Of a DNA stretch of 64,000 nt, positions 26,766-34,039 are shown piece by piece (position 1 is the first letter of the stretch; each line of letters starts with the position of its first letter). The position numbers were made by a program, and so were the translations under genes. The notes under the pieces are model-generated. The model was not told the origin of the DNA, searched no databases, and was given only the letters and a program-made list of their open reading frames with translations. Where the stretch lies: assembly GCA_051861445.1 (NCBI GenBank), contig JBHYCS010000004.1, positions 62,001 through 126,000 of the forward strand, in the 5' to 3' direction. This DNA comes from Parasediminibacterium sp051861445 (GTDB lineage: Bacteria > Bacteroidota > Bacteroidia > Chitinophagales > Chitinophagaceae).

Positions 26766-27770
26766 TTACGCTTCTATCATTTCTCTTAAGTATTGCTTTT
26801 TTTCTTCTTTAAAAGCTTTTCTTGGCTGTAAACCCAACAGTTGAAACATTACATTATCTTCATCGAAACTAGGGTTTGGTGTGGTTAACAATTTATCTCC
26901 AGCAAAAATTGAATTTGCACCAGCCATAAAACAAAGGGCTTGTTCAGCAACACTCATATCTGTTCTACCAGCACTTAAACGAACCATTGTTTTCGGCATT
27001 AAAATTCTTGCAGTAGCAATCATTCTCACCATATCCCAAATATCTACTTTCTTATTGTTTTCCAATGGTGTTCCTTTAATCGGCACTAAAGCATTAATAG
27101 GTACACTTTCAGGATGTTCAGGTAAGGTTACCAAAGTGTGTAGCATTTTAATTCTGTCTTCATGTGTTTCTCCTAATCCAATAATTCCACCACAACAAAC
27201 GGTAACACCAGCTTTACGTACGTTTTCTAAAGTTTCTAAACGATCATCGTAGGTTCTTGTAGAAATAATTTCACTGTAATGTTCCTTACTTGTATCTAAA
27301 TTATGGTTATAAGCATACAAACCTGCATCAGCTAATTTTTTAGCTTGATCTTCTGTAAGCATTCCTAAAGTACAGCAAACTTCCATTCCCATTTCATTCA
27401 CGCCTTTTACCATATCTAAAACCCTATCAAAATCTCTGTTATCTCTCACTTCTCTCCAAGCTGCACCCATACAAAATCTAGTACTACCAGCTTCTTTTGC
27501 TTTTTGAGCATAGCTTAAAACGTCTTCTTTTTTCATTAATGCTTGCACATTAACATCGGTATTGTAACGAGCAGCTTGTGGACAATAAGCACAATCTTCG
27601 CTGCAACCACCTGTTTTTATGCTGAGTAAAGTACAAACCTGTACTTCTGCTGTATCATTGTATTGTCTGTGTAAACTTGCTGCTTTAAACACTAGTTCTA
27701 AAAGGGGAGTGTTGTAAATATCTTCAATTTCAGAAATCGTCCAATTATTACGAATATCAGTTGTATGCAT
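26766..27770 (-). CDS. bioB: Biotin synthase
   Basis: 334 aa radical-SAM enzyme that inserts sulfur into dethiobiotin. Seen: C56-S-E-D-C60-A-Y-C63 binding the [4Fe-4S] cluster; YNHNLDTS and GGIIGLGE blocks of the radical-SAM barrel; R-L-S-A-G-R near 262-267, the arginine ligand region of the second cluster; and A-G-A-N-S-I-F-A-G-D-K-L-L-T. Full length. No other biotin genes are near, which is common in this phylum. TATATTTG box at 27794-27801 precedes it. Confidence 0.97.
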   Translation of the reverse strand: MHTTDIRNNWTISEIEDIYNTPLLELVFKAASLHRQYNDTAEVQVCTLLSIKTGGCSEDCAYCPQAARYNTDVNVQALMKKEDVLSYAQKAKEAGSTRFCMGAAWREVRDNRDFDRVLDMVKGVNEMGMEVCCTLGMLTEDQAKKLADAGLYAYNHNLDTSKEHYSEIISTRTYDDRLETLENVRKAGVTVCCGGIIGLGETHEDRIKMLHTLVTLPEHPESVPINALVPIKGTPLENNKKVDIWDMVRMIATARILMPKTMVRLSAGRTDMSVAEQALCFMAGANSIFAGDKLLTTPNPSFDEDNVMFQLLGLQPRKAFKEEKKQYLREMIEA

Positions 27771-27793
27771 TTGGTAAAATATGTTTGAGTGAA

Positions 27794-27801
27794 CAAATAT
27801 A
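27794..27801 (-). promoter_or_regulatory. TAnnTTTG -7 box for bioB
   Basis: Minus-strand TATATTTG 24 bp upstream of the ATG; -33 element not clear. Confidence 0.4.
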
Positions 27802-27856
27802 GGTGATGCGTTTTATTAGCTTGTTGAATAACAAAAACTTAGTTGATTCTAAAAAC

Positions 27857-28906
27857 TTATTCAGCCTTAGGATACCCAATATAATTTCTCCATTTTTCTA
27901 TTAATTGCTGCATATCTGTGGGTAAATCTGTTGTAAAAAAAACAGGTTCATTGGTTCTTGGATGAATAAAACCTAAGGTTTTAGCATGCAATGCACAACG
28001 TGGGCAAATGGCAAAGCAATTATCTACAAACTGTTTGTATTTGGTGTAAATAGTGCCTTTTAAAATTCTATCGCCACCATATTCCCAATCGTTAAATAAT
28101 GTGTGGCCAATATGCTTCATGTGTACACGTATTTGGTGTGTTCTACCCGTTTCTAACACACATTCCACTACAGAAACATAATTCATTCTTTCTAAAACAG
28201 AATAATGTGTAATGGCATGTTTTCCTGTTTCACCATCAGGGTAAGCAGCAAACATTTTTCTAAATTGATGATGACGAGCTATGTGTGCATTTACTGTTCC
28301 TTGTTCTTTTTCTACATTTCCCCAAACAACGGCAACATATTTTCTCTGAACTGTATGATTGTAAAATTGTTTGGCTAAATGTGCAGCAGCATCTGCATTT
28401 TTGGCTAAAACAATTAATCCAGTTGTGTTTTTATCAATCCTATGTACCAAACCATAACGTGGTAAAGTTTCTTCTGTTAAAGTAGGATTTTGCTGTAATA
28501 GATGATACAAAACTCCATTTAATAAAGTTCCAGAAAAATTACCTACACCAGGATGAACAACCATATTGGGTTGTTTATTGATTACCAATACATCTTCATC
28601 CTCATACACAATATTTAATGGAACGGGTTCAGATTTTAAAACAGTATATTCAGGATTAATATAACTCATCAATACAACTTCATCACCGGGACGAATTTTG
28701 TAGTTGCTTTTCACCACCTTTCCATTCACCGTTAAAAAACCCGATTCTATCGCTTGCTGAACCTTGTTTCTTGTAGCACCTTCAACATGATTTTGAACCC
28801 ATTTATCAATTCGTACCGATTCTTGACCTTTATCTACAGAAAAAACTTTTTTCTCATATAAGTCTTCCGTTGATTCTTCTTGTATTATGGCTACATCTAC
28901 ATTCAT
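27857..28906 (-). CDS. rluD: 23S rRNA pseudouridine synthase, RluD type
   Basis: 349 aa from the ATG at 28906; the three extra codons back to 28915 need a TTG start and overlap the promoter box. Seen: S4 domain (about 30-80, RIDKWVQNHV and VNGKVVKSNYKIRPGDEV) followed by the RluA-family catalytic domain with HRIDKNTTGL (catalytic Asp about 158) and H-Q-I-R-V-H-M-K-H. It converts uridines of helix 69 of 23S rRNA (known for RluD). Divergent from lipB with about 120 bp between. Confidence 0.92.
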   Translation of the reverse strand: MNVDVAIIQEESTEDLYEKKVFSVDKGQESVRIDKWVQNHVEGATRNKVQQAIESGFLTVNGKVVKSNYKIRPGDEVVLMSYINPEYTVLKSEPVPLNIVYEDEDVLVINKQPNMVVHPGVGNFSGTLLNGVLYHLLQQNPTLTEETLPRYGLVHRIDKNTTGLIVLAKNADAAAHLAKQFYNHTVQRKYVAVVWGNVEKEQGTVNAHIARHHQFRKMFAAYPDGETGKHAITHYSVLERMNYVSVVECVLETGRTHQIRVHMKHIGHTLFNDWEYGGDRILKGTIYTKYKQFVDNCFAICPRCALHAKTLGFIHPRTNEPVFFTTDLPTDMQQLIEKWRNYIGYPKAE

Positions 28907-28912
28907 AGTGGG

Positions 28913-28920
28913 CAAATATA
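28913..28920 (-). promoter_or_regulatory. TAnnTTTG -7 box for rluD
   Basis: Minus-strand TATATTTG only 6 bp before the chosen ATG, implying an almost leaderless mRNA; supports the start at 28906 over 28915. Confidence 0.4.
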
Positions 28921-29016
28921 CAACTGCATTTTTAGTGATGCGTTGGCTTGATAATTTTCAAATGTTTAATAGTATTGAGTGTTGATAAATATGCAATTAA
29001 ATGGTTTTTGCAGCAG

Positions 29017-29024
29017 TAAATTTG
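29017..29024 (+). promoter_or_regulatory. TAnnTTTG -7 box for lipB
   Basis: TAAATTTG ends 4 bp before the ATG at 29029, again implying a leaderless or near-leaderless transcript; a -33 element is not clear. Confidence 0.35.
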
Positions 29025-29028
29025 CAGT

Positions 29029-29739
29029 ATGAAACAAGAAGTTTTTTTTAAAGATTTAGGCACTAGAAGGTATAAAGAAGTGTGGGATTTACAAGAAATT
29101 TTGTTGAAACAAAATGTAGAAGCAAAAACAGAACAATATAAAGCCATTAGTACCAACACATTTATACCACAAACAACAAATCATTTATTGTTTGTAGAGC
29201 ATCTTCCTGTTTACACATTGGGTAAAAGTGGTAATCAAGAAAATGTATTGATTAATGAAGAAATGCGTTTGCAAAAAGGAATTGAATTTTTTCATATCAA
29301 TAGAGGAGGAGATATTACGTTTCATGGTCCTGAACAATTGGTTGGCTATCCAATTTTAGATTTAGATAAGTTTAAAACAGATTTAGGTTGGTATTTACGT
29401 AGTTTAGAAGAAGTGATTATTTTAACATTGGCAGAATATGGCATTAAAGGAGAAAGAAGTGAAGGTGAAACAGGTGTATGGATAGATGCAACAATACCTG
29501 GAAAAGAACGAAAAATTTGTGCTATGGGCATTAAATGTAGCCGATGGATAACCATGCATGGATTTGCTTTAAATGTAAACACAGACCTAAACTATTTCGA
29601 TTATATTGTTCCTTGTGGCATTGTAAACAAGCAGGTTACAAGCCTAGAAAAAGAGTTGGGTACAAAAGTGCCGATGTACGATGTAAAAGATAGGGTAAAA
29701 CGCAATTTTGAATGGGTGTTTAATGCTTATTTGGTATAA
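29029..29739 (+). CDS. lipB: Lipoyl(octanoyl) transferase
   Basis: 236 aa. Transfers octanoate from acyl carrier protein to lipoyl domains of dehydrogenase complexes and the glycine-cleavage H protein. Seen: NRGGDITFHGPEQLVGYPI (91-109), the family signature; catalytic Lys169 in A-M-G-I-K-C; and catalytic Cys196 in I-V-P-C-G-I. Full length. No lipA beside it. It relates functionally to gcvP in this window, since the cleavage system needs a lipoylated H protein. Confidence 0.96.
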   Translation: MKQEVFFKDLGTRRYKEVWDLQEILLKQNVEAKTEQYKAISTNTFIPQTTNHLLFVEHLPVYTLGKSGNQENVLINEEMRLQKGIEFFHINRGGDITFHGPEQLVGYPILDLDKFKTDLGWYLRSLEEVIILTLAEYGIKGERSEGETGVWIDATIPGKERKICAMGIKCSRWITMHGFALNVNTDLNYFDYIVPCGIVNKQVTSLEKELGTKVPMYDVKDRVKRNFEWVFNAYLV

Positions 29740-29745
29740 AACGCT

Positions 29746-30693
29746 TTAAAAAAGTTTAGGAACATAAAATTTGTTTCGTTCTTTTAGTTTATCGTTTTCA
29801 TACAATTCAAATACAAACCATCCTGCATGTAAAAAATTGGTTTTATCTAAAATAAGTTCACTTTCTTTTACATATTTAATGGTAAACAATTCCGTTCCAT
29901 CTTCTTCATAAAATTTAATGCTGTACTTATTGAGCTTTGTATTGCCTAGTTTAATGGATATTTCATCTGCATTATTGGTAAACAAATAGGTAGATGGCTT
30001 CCAAATGGGTTTGGGAATAAATGGTTTTAGTAAAATTTCATTAGCAGCTAGCGTATATATAGTATCTTTTGTTTTTTGAATAATCGAATCTCTAAATTGC
30101 TTGTACAATTTAGATTCTATTTGAGCGTATAAAGTATCTTTTGTTCTTTTATAAATATTGATAAAATATTTTTCTTCAACCGGCTTTTCTACCTTTTTTT
30201 CAGGTTGTTTTATGGGCTCTTTTGTGGGTTCTTTTGTGGGTTCTTTTTCTGTTGGAGTAATTACTGTTCTGTTATCAATTTCTCTACTATCTGTTGTTTT
30301 TTTAGGAAGATTATTTGAAGGATTGTTTATGGCTTCAGATTTTATATATGGACTAACTGTTTTAGATGTCGAAAAAAAATATTTTCCACCTTCTAACACA
30401 TAAAAAATGCGGTAAAAAGGTTTTAAACCGGCAGGCATTTTAATATCTGCAAATCCATTTTGTGGTAAATTTGGAGATTGGGCTGAATAAATTGTGGTAA
30501 AAAAACGAGTGCTATCAAACGAACGCTGAACAGCTATTTGAACACAATTTGGAAATGGATTATTCCAACTAATCAGCACTTTATCTTTTCCTAAATCTTG
30601 TACACTAAAATTAGGAAGTGTATCCTGTGCATTTGCATTTAACAAGAAACTTTCTACGAAAAATACAAGAAAATACAGTTTTAAAAATTTCAT
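29746..30693 (-). CDS. Secreted protein with an N-terminal FN3-like domain and a KEPT-repeat linker
   Basis: 315 aa, not recognised. Seen: signal peptide (about 1-22, ending A-N-A-Q); residues about 25-115 with K-V-L-I-S-W-N-N-P and evenly spaced strands resembling a fibronectin type III domain; a charged linker about 120-170 containing three K-E-P-(T/I) repeats; then a C-terminal unit of about 145 residues of unknown type. The linker is visible in DNA as 12-bp tandem repeats near 30211-30250. It is convergent with lipB (6 bp between the stops). Probably periplasmic or surface-exposed. Confidence 0.7.
   Translation of the reverse strand: MKFLKLYFLVFFVESFLLNANAQDTLPNFSVQDLGKDKVLISWNNPFPNCVQIAVQRSFDSTRFFTTIYSAQSPNLPQNGFADIKMPAGLKPFYRIFYVLEGGKYFFSTSKTVSPYIKSEAINNPSNNLPKKTTDSREIDNRTVITPTEKEPTKEPTKEPIKQPEKKVEKPVEEKYFINIYKRTKDTLYAQIESKLYKQFRDSIIQKTKDTIYTLAANEILLKPFIPKPIWKPSTYLFTNNADEISIKLGNTKLNKYSIKFYEEDGTELFTIKYVKESELILDKTNFLHAGWFVFELYENDKLKERNKFYVPKLF
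30211..30252. repeat. 12-bp tandem repeats encoding the KEPT linker
   Basis: About three copies of GGGTTCTTTTGT-type sequence (first copy variant), in frame within the secreted protein gene. Copy number could vary by slippage. Confidence 0.7.
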
Positions 30694-30765
30694 GTTCGCA
30701 AATATACTGTCAACAATATTAGCACTAGATATAGATTGATAGAGTAATTTAAAGTAGCCTTCTTT

Positions 30766-31656
30766 TTAAAAAATAAGCGTATTTTTAGGAAGCGATAAAT
30801 TGCCTTGTAAGCCTCCACTATGTATCACCATTATTTTAGCAGATTCTCCAAAATATTGTTGCGATAATAAATCTTCTACAGCAAAAATGAGTTTGCTTGT
30901 ATAAATAATGTCTGTAGGTAAATGGTATTGTTGGTGACAATCATTCATGTAATTAATTAATGATTGTGGATGTTTGGCATAGCCACCAAAATGATAATTA
31001 TGTAACACTTGAAATGATTTGTTTTTTTCAGTTTCAGTAAGCAAAGCAGCAATATCGTTTTCTAAGTTTTGATAACCTTTTAATACCGAAATGCCAATAA
31101 CTTGTTGATGGGTGTTTGCACCTTTAATTATTCCTGCCATCATGGTTCCTGTGCCACAAGCACATACAATATGTGTATAACTATCATCAATATAATTGCA
31201 AATTTCTGCTGCACCAACTGCTCCATCAATGCTATAGCCTCCTTCATTTATCCAATAATAGCCATCTTTTTCAAATTGTTGTTGCAACTTTTTTTTGTCT
31301 TTAAACGTGTTTCTATCAACAAAAAATAATTCCATGCCATTTTCTGTAGCATGTAGTAAAGTATGGTTAAGGGGTATTTTTTCGCCACGAATAATTCCTT
31401 TACTTTTTAATCCTAAAGCATTGCAAGTAGCCGCTGTAGCAACAATATGGTTCGAAAAGGCTCCTCCACAAGTAACAATTCCAGAATACTTAAGCTCAAT
31501 GGCTTTTTGTACCGAAACCTGTAGTTTAAAAATTTTATTACCGCTGATTACCCTGTCAATTTCATCAAGTCTGAGAATATTTACAACATTTTTTTTGGAC
31601 TGATTTTTTAATTCTAACGATTGAATTTTGATTTTTTTATTATTAAATAGTAACAT
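30766..31656 (-). CDS. PLP-dependent ACC deaminase/D-cysteine desulfhydrase-family protein
   Basis: 296 aa from the ATG at 31656; a TTG six codons upstream is less likely. Seen: fold type II PLP signature S-G-N-K with the PLP lysine about residue 41; C-G-G-A-F-S-N-H-I-V-A-T-A phosphate-side loop; A-C-G-T-G-T-M-M-A-G glycine-rich phosphate loop near the middle. Known: the family includes 1-aminocyclopropane-1-carboxylate deaminase and D-cysteine desulfhydrase, which differ at a few active-site residues I cannot assign by eye. Both act on small amino acids to give ammonia and a keto acid. Stands alone; divergent from the nucleotidyltransferase. Confidence 0.82.
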   Translation of the reverse strand: MLLFNNKKIKIQSLELKNQSKKNVVNILRLDEIDRVISGNKIFKLQVSVQKAIELKYSGIVTCGGAFSNHIVATAATCNALGLKSKGIIRGEKIPLNHTLLHATENGMELFFVDRNTFKDKKKLQQQFEKDGYYWINEGGYSIDGAVGAAEICNYIDDSYTHIVCACGTGTMMAGIIKGANTHQQVIGISVLKGYQNLENDIAALLTETEKNKSFQVLHNYHFGGYAKHPQSLINYMNDCHQQYHLPTDIIYTSKLIFAVEDLLSQQYFGESAKIMVIHSGGLQGNLSLPKNTLIF

Positions 31657-31740
31657 GTTATAATTGATAAGCAAATCTATTGGATTAACAATTGATATGT
31701 TCTACTTTTACCAAGTTTAAAAAACTAAAATCTAAAGAAT

Positions 31741-32643
31741 ATGGAAAAACCCACGTTGGTAATTTTGGCTGCAGGAATGGCAAGTAGATATGGTGGAATG
31801 AAACAAGTAGAAGGTTTTGGGCCAAATGGTGAAACGATAATGGATTATTCAATTTACGATGCAATAAGAGCAGGATTTGGTAGAGTTGTGTTTATTATTA
31901 GAGAAGAATTTGCGGAATCGTTTAAAAATACCTTTGAACCTAAGTTAGCTGGAAAAATTAAAACGGAATACGTTTATCAAAAATTAGAATCTTATTTAGG
32001 TGGAAGAACTATTCCTGCTGATAGAACAAAACCATGGGGAACAGGGCATGCTTTGTTGTGTTGTAAAGAGGTTTTAAATGGTCCTTTCGCTGTAATTAAT
32101 GCCGATGACTTTTATGGTAAAGATGGATTTGTACAAGCTGCTAATTTTATTAATGAAAAATGTAGCGATACTTTATATGCTTTAATTGGTTACCAATTAG
32201 CCAATACATTGAGTGAAAATGGAAGTGTTAGCCGTGGTGTTTGTAGTATTGATGAACAAGGTAATTTGGTAGGAATTACGGAACGCCCAACCATTTATAA
32301 GAAAGATGATGTAATGGTGTTTGAAGAAGATGGAGCAACTACAGAATTGCCTATTAGCACTAAAGTAAGTATGAACTTTTTCTGCTTTGGAAAGAGTTTT
32401 ATTTCAATTGCAGAAAACTTATTCGAAGAATTTTTAGACACTCAAATGAATGTTCCAAAGTCTGAGTTTTATATTCCTAAAATTACCGATCAGTTTATGA
32501 AAAGAGGTTTAGGAAAAGTAGAAGTAATACCTACCGATGCAAAATGGTTTGGCGTAACCTATAAAGAAGATGCAGAAGGAGTTAGATCGAGTATAGCTGC
32601 TTTATTGGCAAATGGTGTGTATCCTGCTAATTTGTGGGGTTAA
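31741..32643 (+). CDS. Sugar-phosphate nucleotidyltransferase-like protein
   Basis: 300 aa. Seen: the N-terminal NTP-transferase loop LAAGMASRYGGMKQ (9-22), then W-G-T-G-H-A-L-L and I-N-A-D-D-F-Y-G-K-D (Mg/NTP site). The fold is that of glucose-1-phosphate thymidylyl/uridylyltransferases, but the substrate is not determinable. Known: proteins of this type in Bacteroidota often sit near a kinase for N-acyl or amino sugars; no such partner is adjacent. It ends at the terminator 32677-32713, beyond which the inserted toxin/immunity segment begins. Confidence 0.85.
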   Translation: MEKPTLVILAAGMASRYGGMKQVEGFGPNGETIMDYSIYDAIRAGFGRVVFIIREEFAESFKNTFEPKLAGKIKTEYVYQKLESYLGGRTIPADRTKPWGTGHALLCCKEVLNGPFAVINADDFYGKDGFVQAANFINEKCSDTLYALIGYQLANTLSENGSVSRGVCSIDEQGNLVGITERPTIYKKDDVMVFEEDGATTELPISTKVSMNFFCFGKSFISIAENLFEEFLDTQMNVPKSEFYIPKITDQFMKRGLGKVEVIPTDAKWFGVTYKEDAEGVRSSIAALLANGVYPANLWG

Positions 32644-32676
32644 ATTGGAATGATGATATTTCAATACTGTAAATAT

Positions 32677-32713
32677 AAAAGCGGCTGCTTCGAATTTTGA
32701 AGCAGCCGCTTTT
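32677..32713. terminator. Bidirectional terminator after the nucleotidyltransferase
   Basis: Perfect 15-base arms (AAAAGCGGCTGCTTC and complement) around a 7-base loop with flanking A and T runs. It lies 19 bp from the left copy of the M16 tail, so it was probably the original M16 terminator too. Confidence 0.85.
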
Positions 32714-32732
32714 TATTCCATTAAGCTGAAGG

Positions 32733-32831
32733 TTAATAACCAAATATCTCTTCTAAACTTAGTTTTTTTACTTCTCCATATTGCTTTAAATCTTCAGTGT
32801 TCACACGTTTTTCGCTTGCAACAATGCAGTA
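32733..32831 (-). repeat. Left copy of the 3' end of the M16 peptidase gene (99 bp)
   Basis: Matches 33941-34039 at 98 of 99 bases, from the stop codon back through 32 codons. The single difference (32826 versus 34034) is synonymous (TGC/TGT, cysteine). It is cut off from the rest of the gene by the toxin/immunity segment and ends just before a 12-bp palindrome at 32833-32844. Confidence 0.9.
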
Positions 32832-32832
32832 G

Positions 32833-32844
32833 GTAAACGTTTAC
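32833..32844. repeat. 12-bp perfect palindrome at the insertion junction
   Basis: GTAAACGTTTAC starts 2 bp after the left M16 copy ends; a candidate recombination site or a chance feature. Confidence 0.5.
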
Positions 32845-32853
32845 TTTGATTGA

Positions 32854-33069
32854 ATAGAAGATGTTGCCAACAGAATTGAGATAGAAGCCCAGAACCTAAT
32901 AGCAACAGACCCTGTAAAAGCACAAAAAACGATTGACATTGCTAATATGATTAAAAATCCTGCTAATGCAACTAAAATTAAGCCATATGTGGTTATACTT
33001 AACAGGCCAGTTGGTGGTGCTGCAGGTACAGGCAGTATGAATATTTTAAAACTAAACCCTTTTAAATAA
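32854..33069 (+). pseudogene. Truncated C-terminal toxin domain (orphan toxin tail)
   Basis: A frame with no start codon, preceded by an in-frame TGA (32851-32853), encodes 71 residues: I-E-D-V-A-N-R-I-E-I-E-A-Q-N near the front, IKPYVVILNRPVGG in the middle, and G-T-G-S-M-N-I-L-K-L-N-P-F-K at the end. Its stop TAA overlaps the immunity ATG (TAATG at 33067-33071). That coupling and the position directly before an Imm49 gene mark it as the C-terminal tip of a polymorphic toxin cut off from its delivery module. The toxin family is not recognised. An alternative is a short stand-alone ORF starting at the internal ATG (about 37 codons). Confidence 0.55.
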
Positions 33070-33839
33070 TGGAACGAAAAAGTATTGATTTACTTAATTT
33101 TTTGTATCAAAATAATAAAAAAACTGAAGAACAATGGTTAACCTATCAGCCTGATGAAAATCAAAAAGATGACCCCTTTTTTTATAGAAGTAAACATAAT
33201 CATCTTTGGTATTGCCAAAGAGATTATGCCTACAAATACTTTTATGTGGATAATAATATAGAAAAAGCAAAACAAGCTTTTTACATGTGTGGGAGATTGA
33301 TTGAAAATGCTACTGTAAAATACGATGCTAGTTTAATTGATAATGCTTGGAATTATTTTGCACTTGCCTTGCTTAGTGATAATGCAGAACTAATAAAACG
33401 ATACGCTAAACTAACTCATTCTAATTTTTTTAAAATGGTAAAATTAGGTTGGGGCTCTACATATATATATTGTATGCAATGCATTATTAACAACGATATG
33501 GAGGAATACCAAAAAGCAATTCAAATAATGAAAGATAAATGTATAAAAAAATTTAAGTGGGGCTTAGACGTAGAATTTCTAGAAGCACTAGTATTAAGAA
33601 ATAAAGATAATTGCCAAATGATTTTGCAAGAGCTAGTTTCAAAAAAAGGTCATGAAAAAAGAAACAAATTAGAAACGGGCTATAAAGATTTTATCTCTTT
33701 TCCTGCCACTACACTTGCCAAACTTGCTTGGTTAAAGGGCGTAAATGTACAAGTAGATACTCATTTAATACCGCAAGCACTTTTGCCGTTACAGCCTAAT
33801 GAAGTTTATGTTGATGAATACGATTTTTTAAGTAGTTAG
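33069..33839 (+). CDS. Imm49-family immunity protein
   Basis: 256 aa, all-helical, no signal peptide. Seen: the paired pattern of bacterial Imm49 proteins, with YYAYKYFYVDNN/AKQAFYMCGRL-type helices (about 55-85), A-L-L-S-D-N-A-E-L-I-K-R-Y-A-K-L (about 98-113), and the C-terminal D-F-I-S-F-P-A-T-T-L-A-K-L-A-W-L-K-G-V ending in PQALLPLQP and a D-E-Y-D-F-L tail. Known: Imm49 proteins neutralise the toxin encoded directly upstream in polymorphic toxin loci. It is translationally coupled (TAATG) to the toxin remnant. It lies between two copies of the M16 tail, so it arrived with an insertion. The gene itself looks intact, so it may still protect against related toxins from neighbours. Confidence 0.78.
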   Translation: MERKSIDLLNFLYQNNKKTEEQWLTYQPDENQKDDPFFYRSKHNHLWYCQRDYAYKYFYVDNNIEKAKQAFYMCGRLIENATVKYDASLIDNAWNYFALALLSDNAELIKRYAKLTHSNFFKMVKLGWGSTYIYCMQCIINNDMEEYQKAIQIMKDKCIKKFKWGLDVEFLEALVLRNKDNCQMILQELVSKKGHEKRNKLETGYKDFISFPATTLAKLAWLKGVNVQVDTHLIPQALLPLQPNEVYVDEYDFLSS

Positions 33840-33883
33840 TTGTAAGTAGATTTTTATAAGTGAATATAAAAGCATTGCCTAAT

Positions 33884-33921
33884 AAAAATCCCTCTGTAGC
33901 AATTACTACAAAGGGATTTTT
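33884..33921. terminator. Terminator between the immunity gene and the M16 peptidase gene
   Basis: 16-base arms with one mismatch (AAAAATCCCTCTGTAG against CTACAAAGGGATTTTT) around a 6-base loop; A and T runs on both sides allow function for both convergent genes. Confidence 0.8.
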
Positions 33922-33940
33922 TTATCAAGTATAAACGCTA

Positions 33941-34039
33941 TTAATAACCAAATATCTCTTCTAAACTTAGTTTTTTTACTTCTCCATATTGCTTTAAATC
34001 TTCAGTGTTCACACGTTTTTCGCTTGCAACAATACAGTA
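33941..34039 (-). repeat. Right copy of the duplicated M16 3' end (99 bp)
   Basis: Partner of 32733-32831, 98 of 99 bases identical; the duplication starts exactly at the stop codon. Together the copies form direct repeats bracketing the 1.1-kb toxin/immunity segment. Confidence 0.9.
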
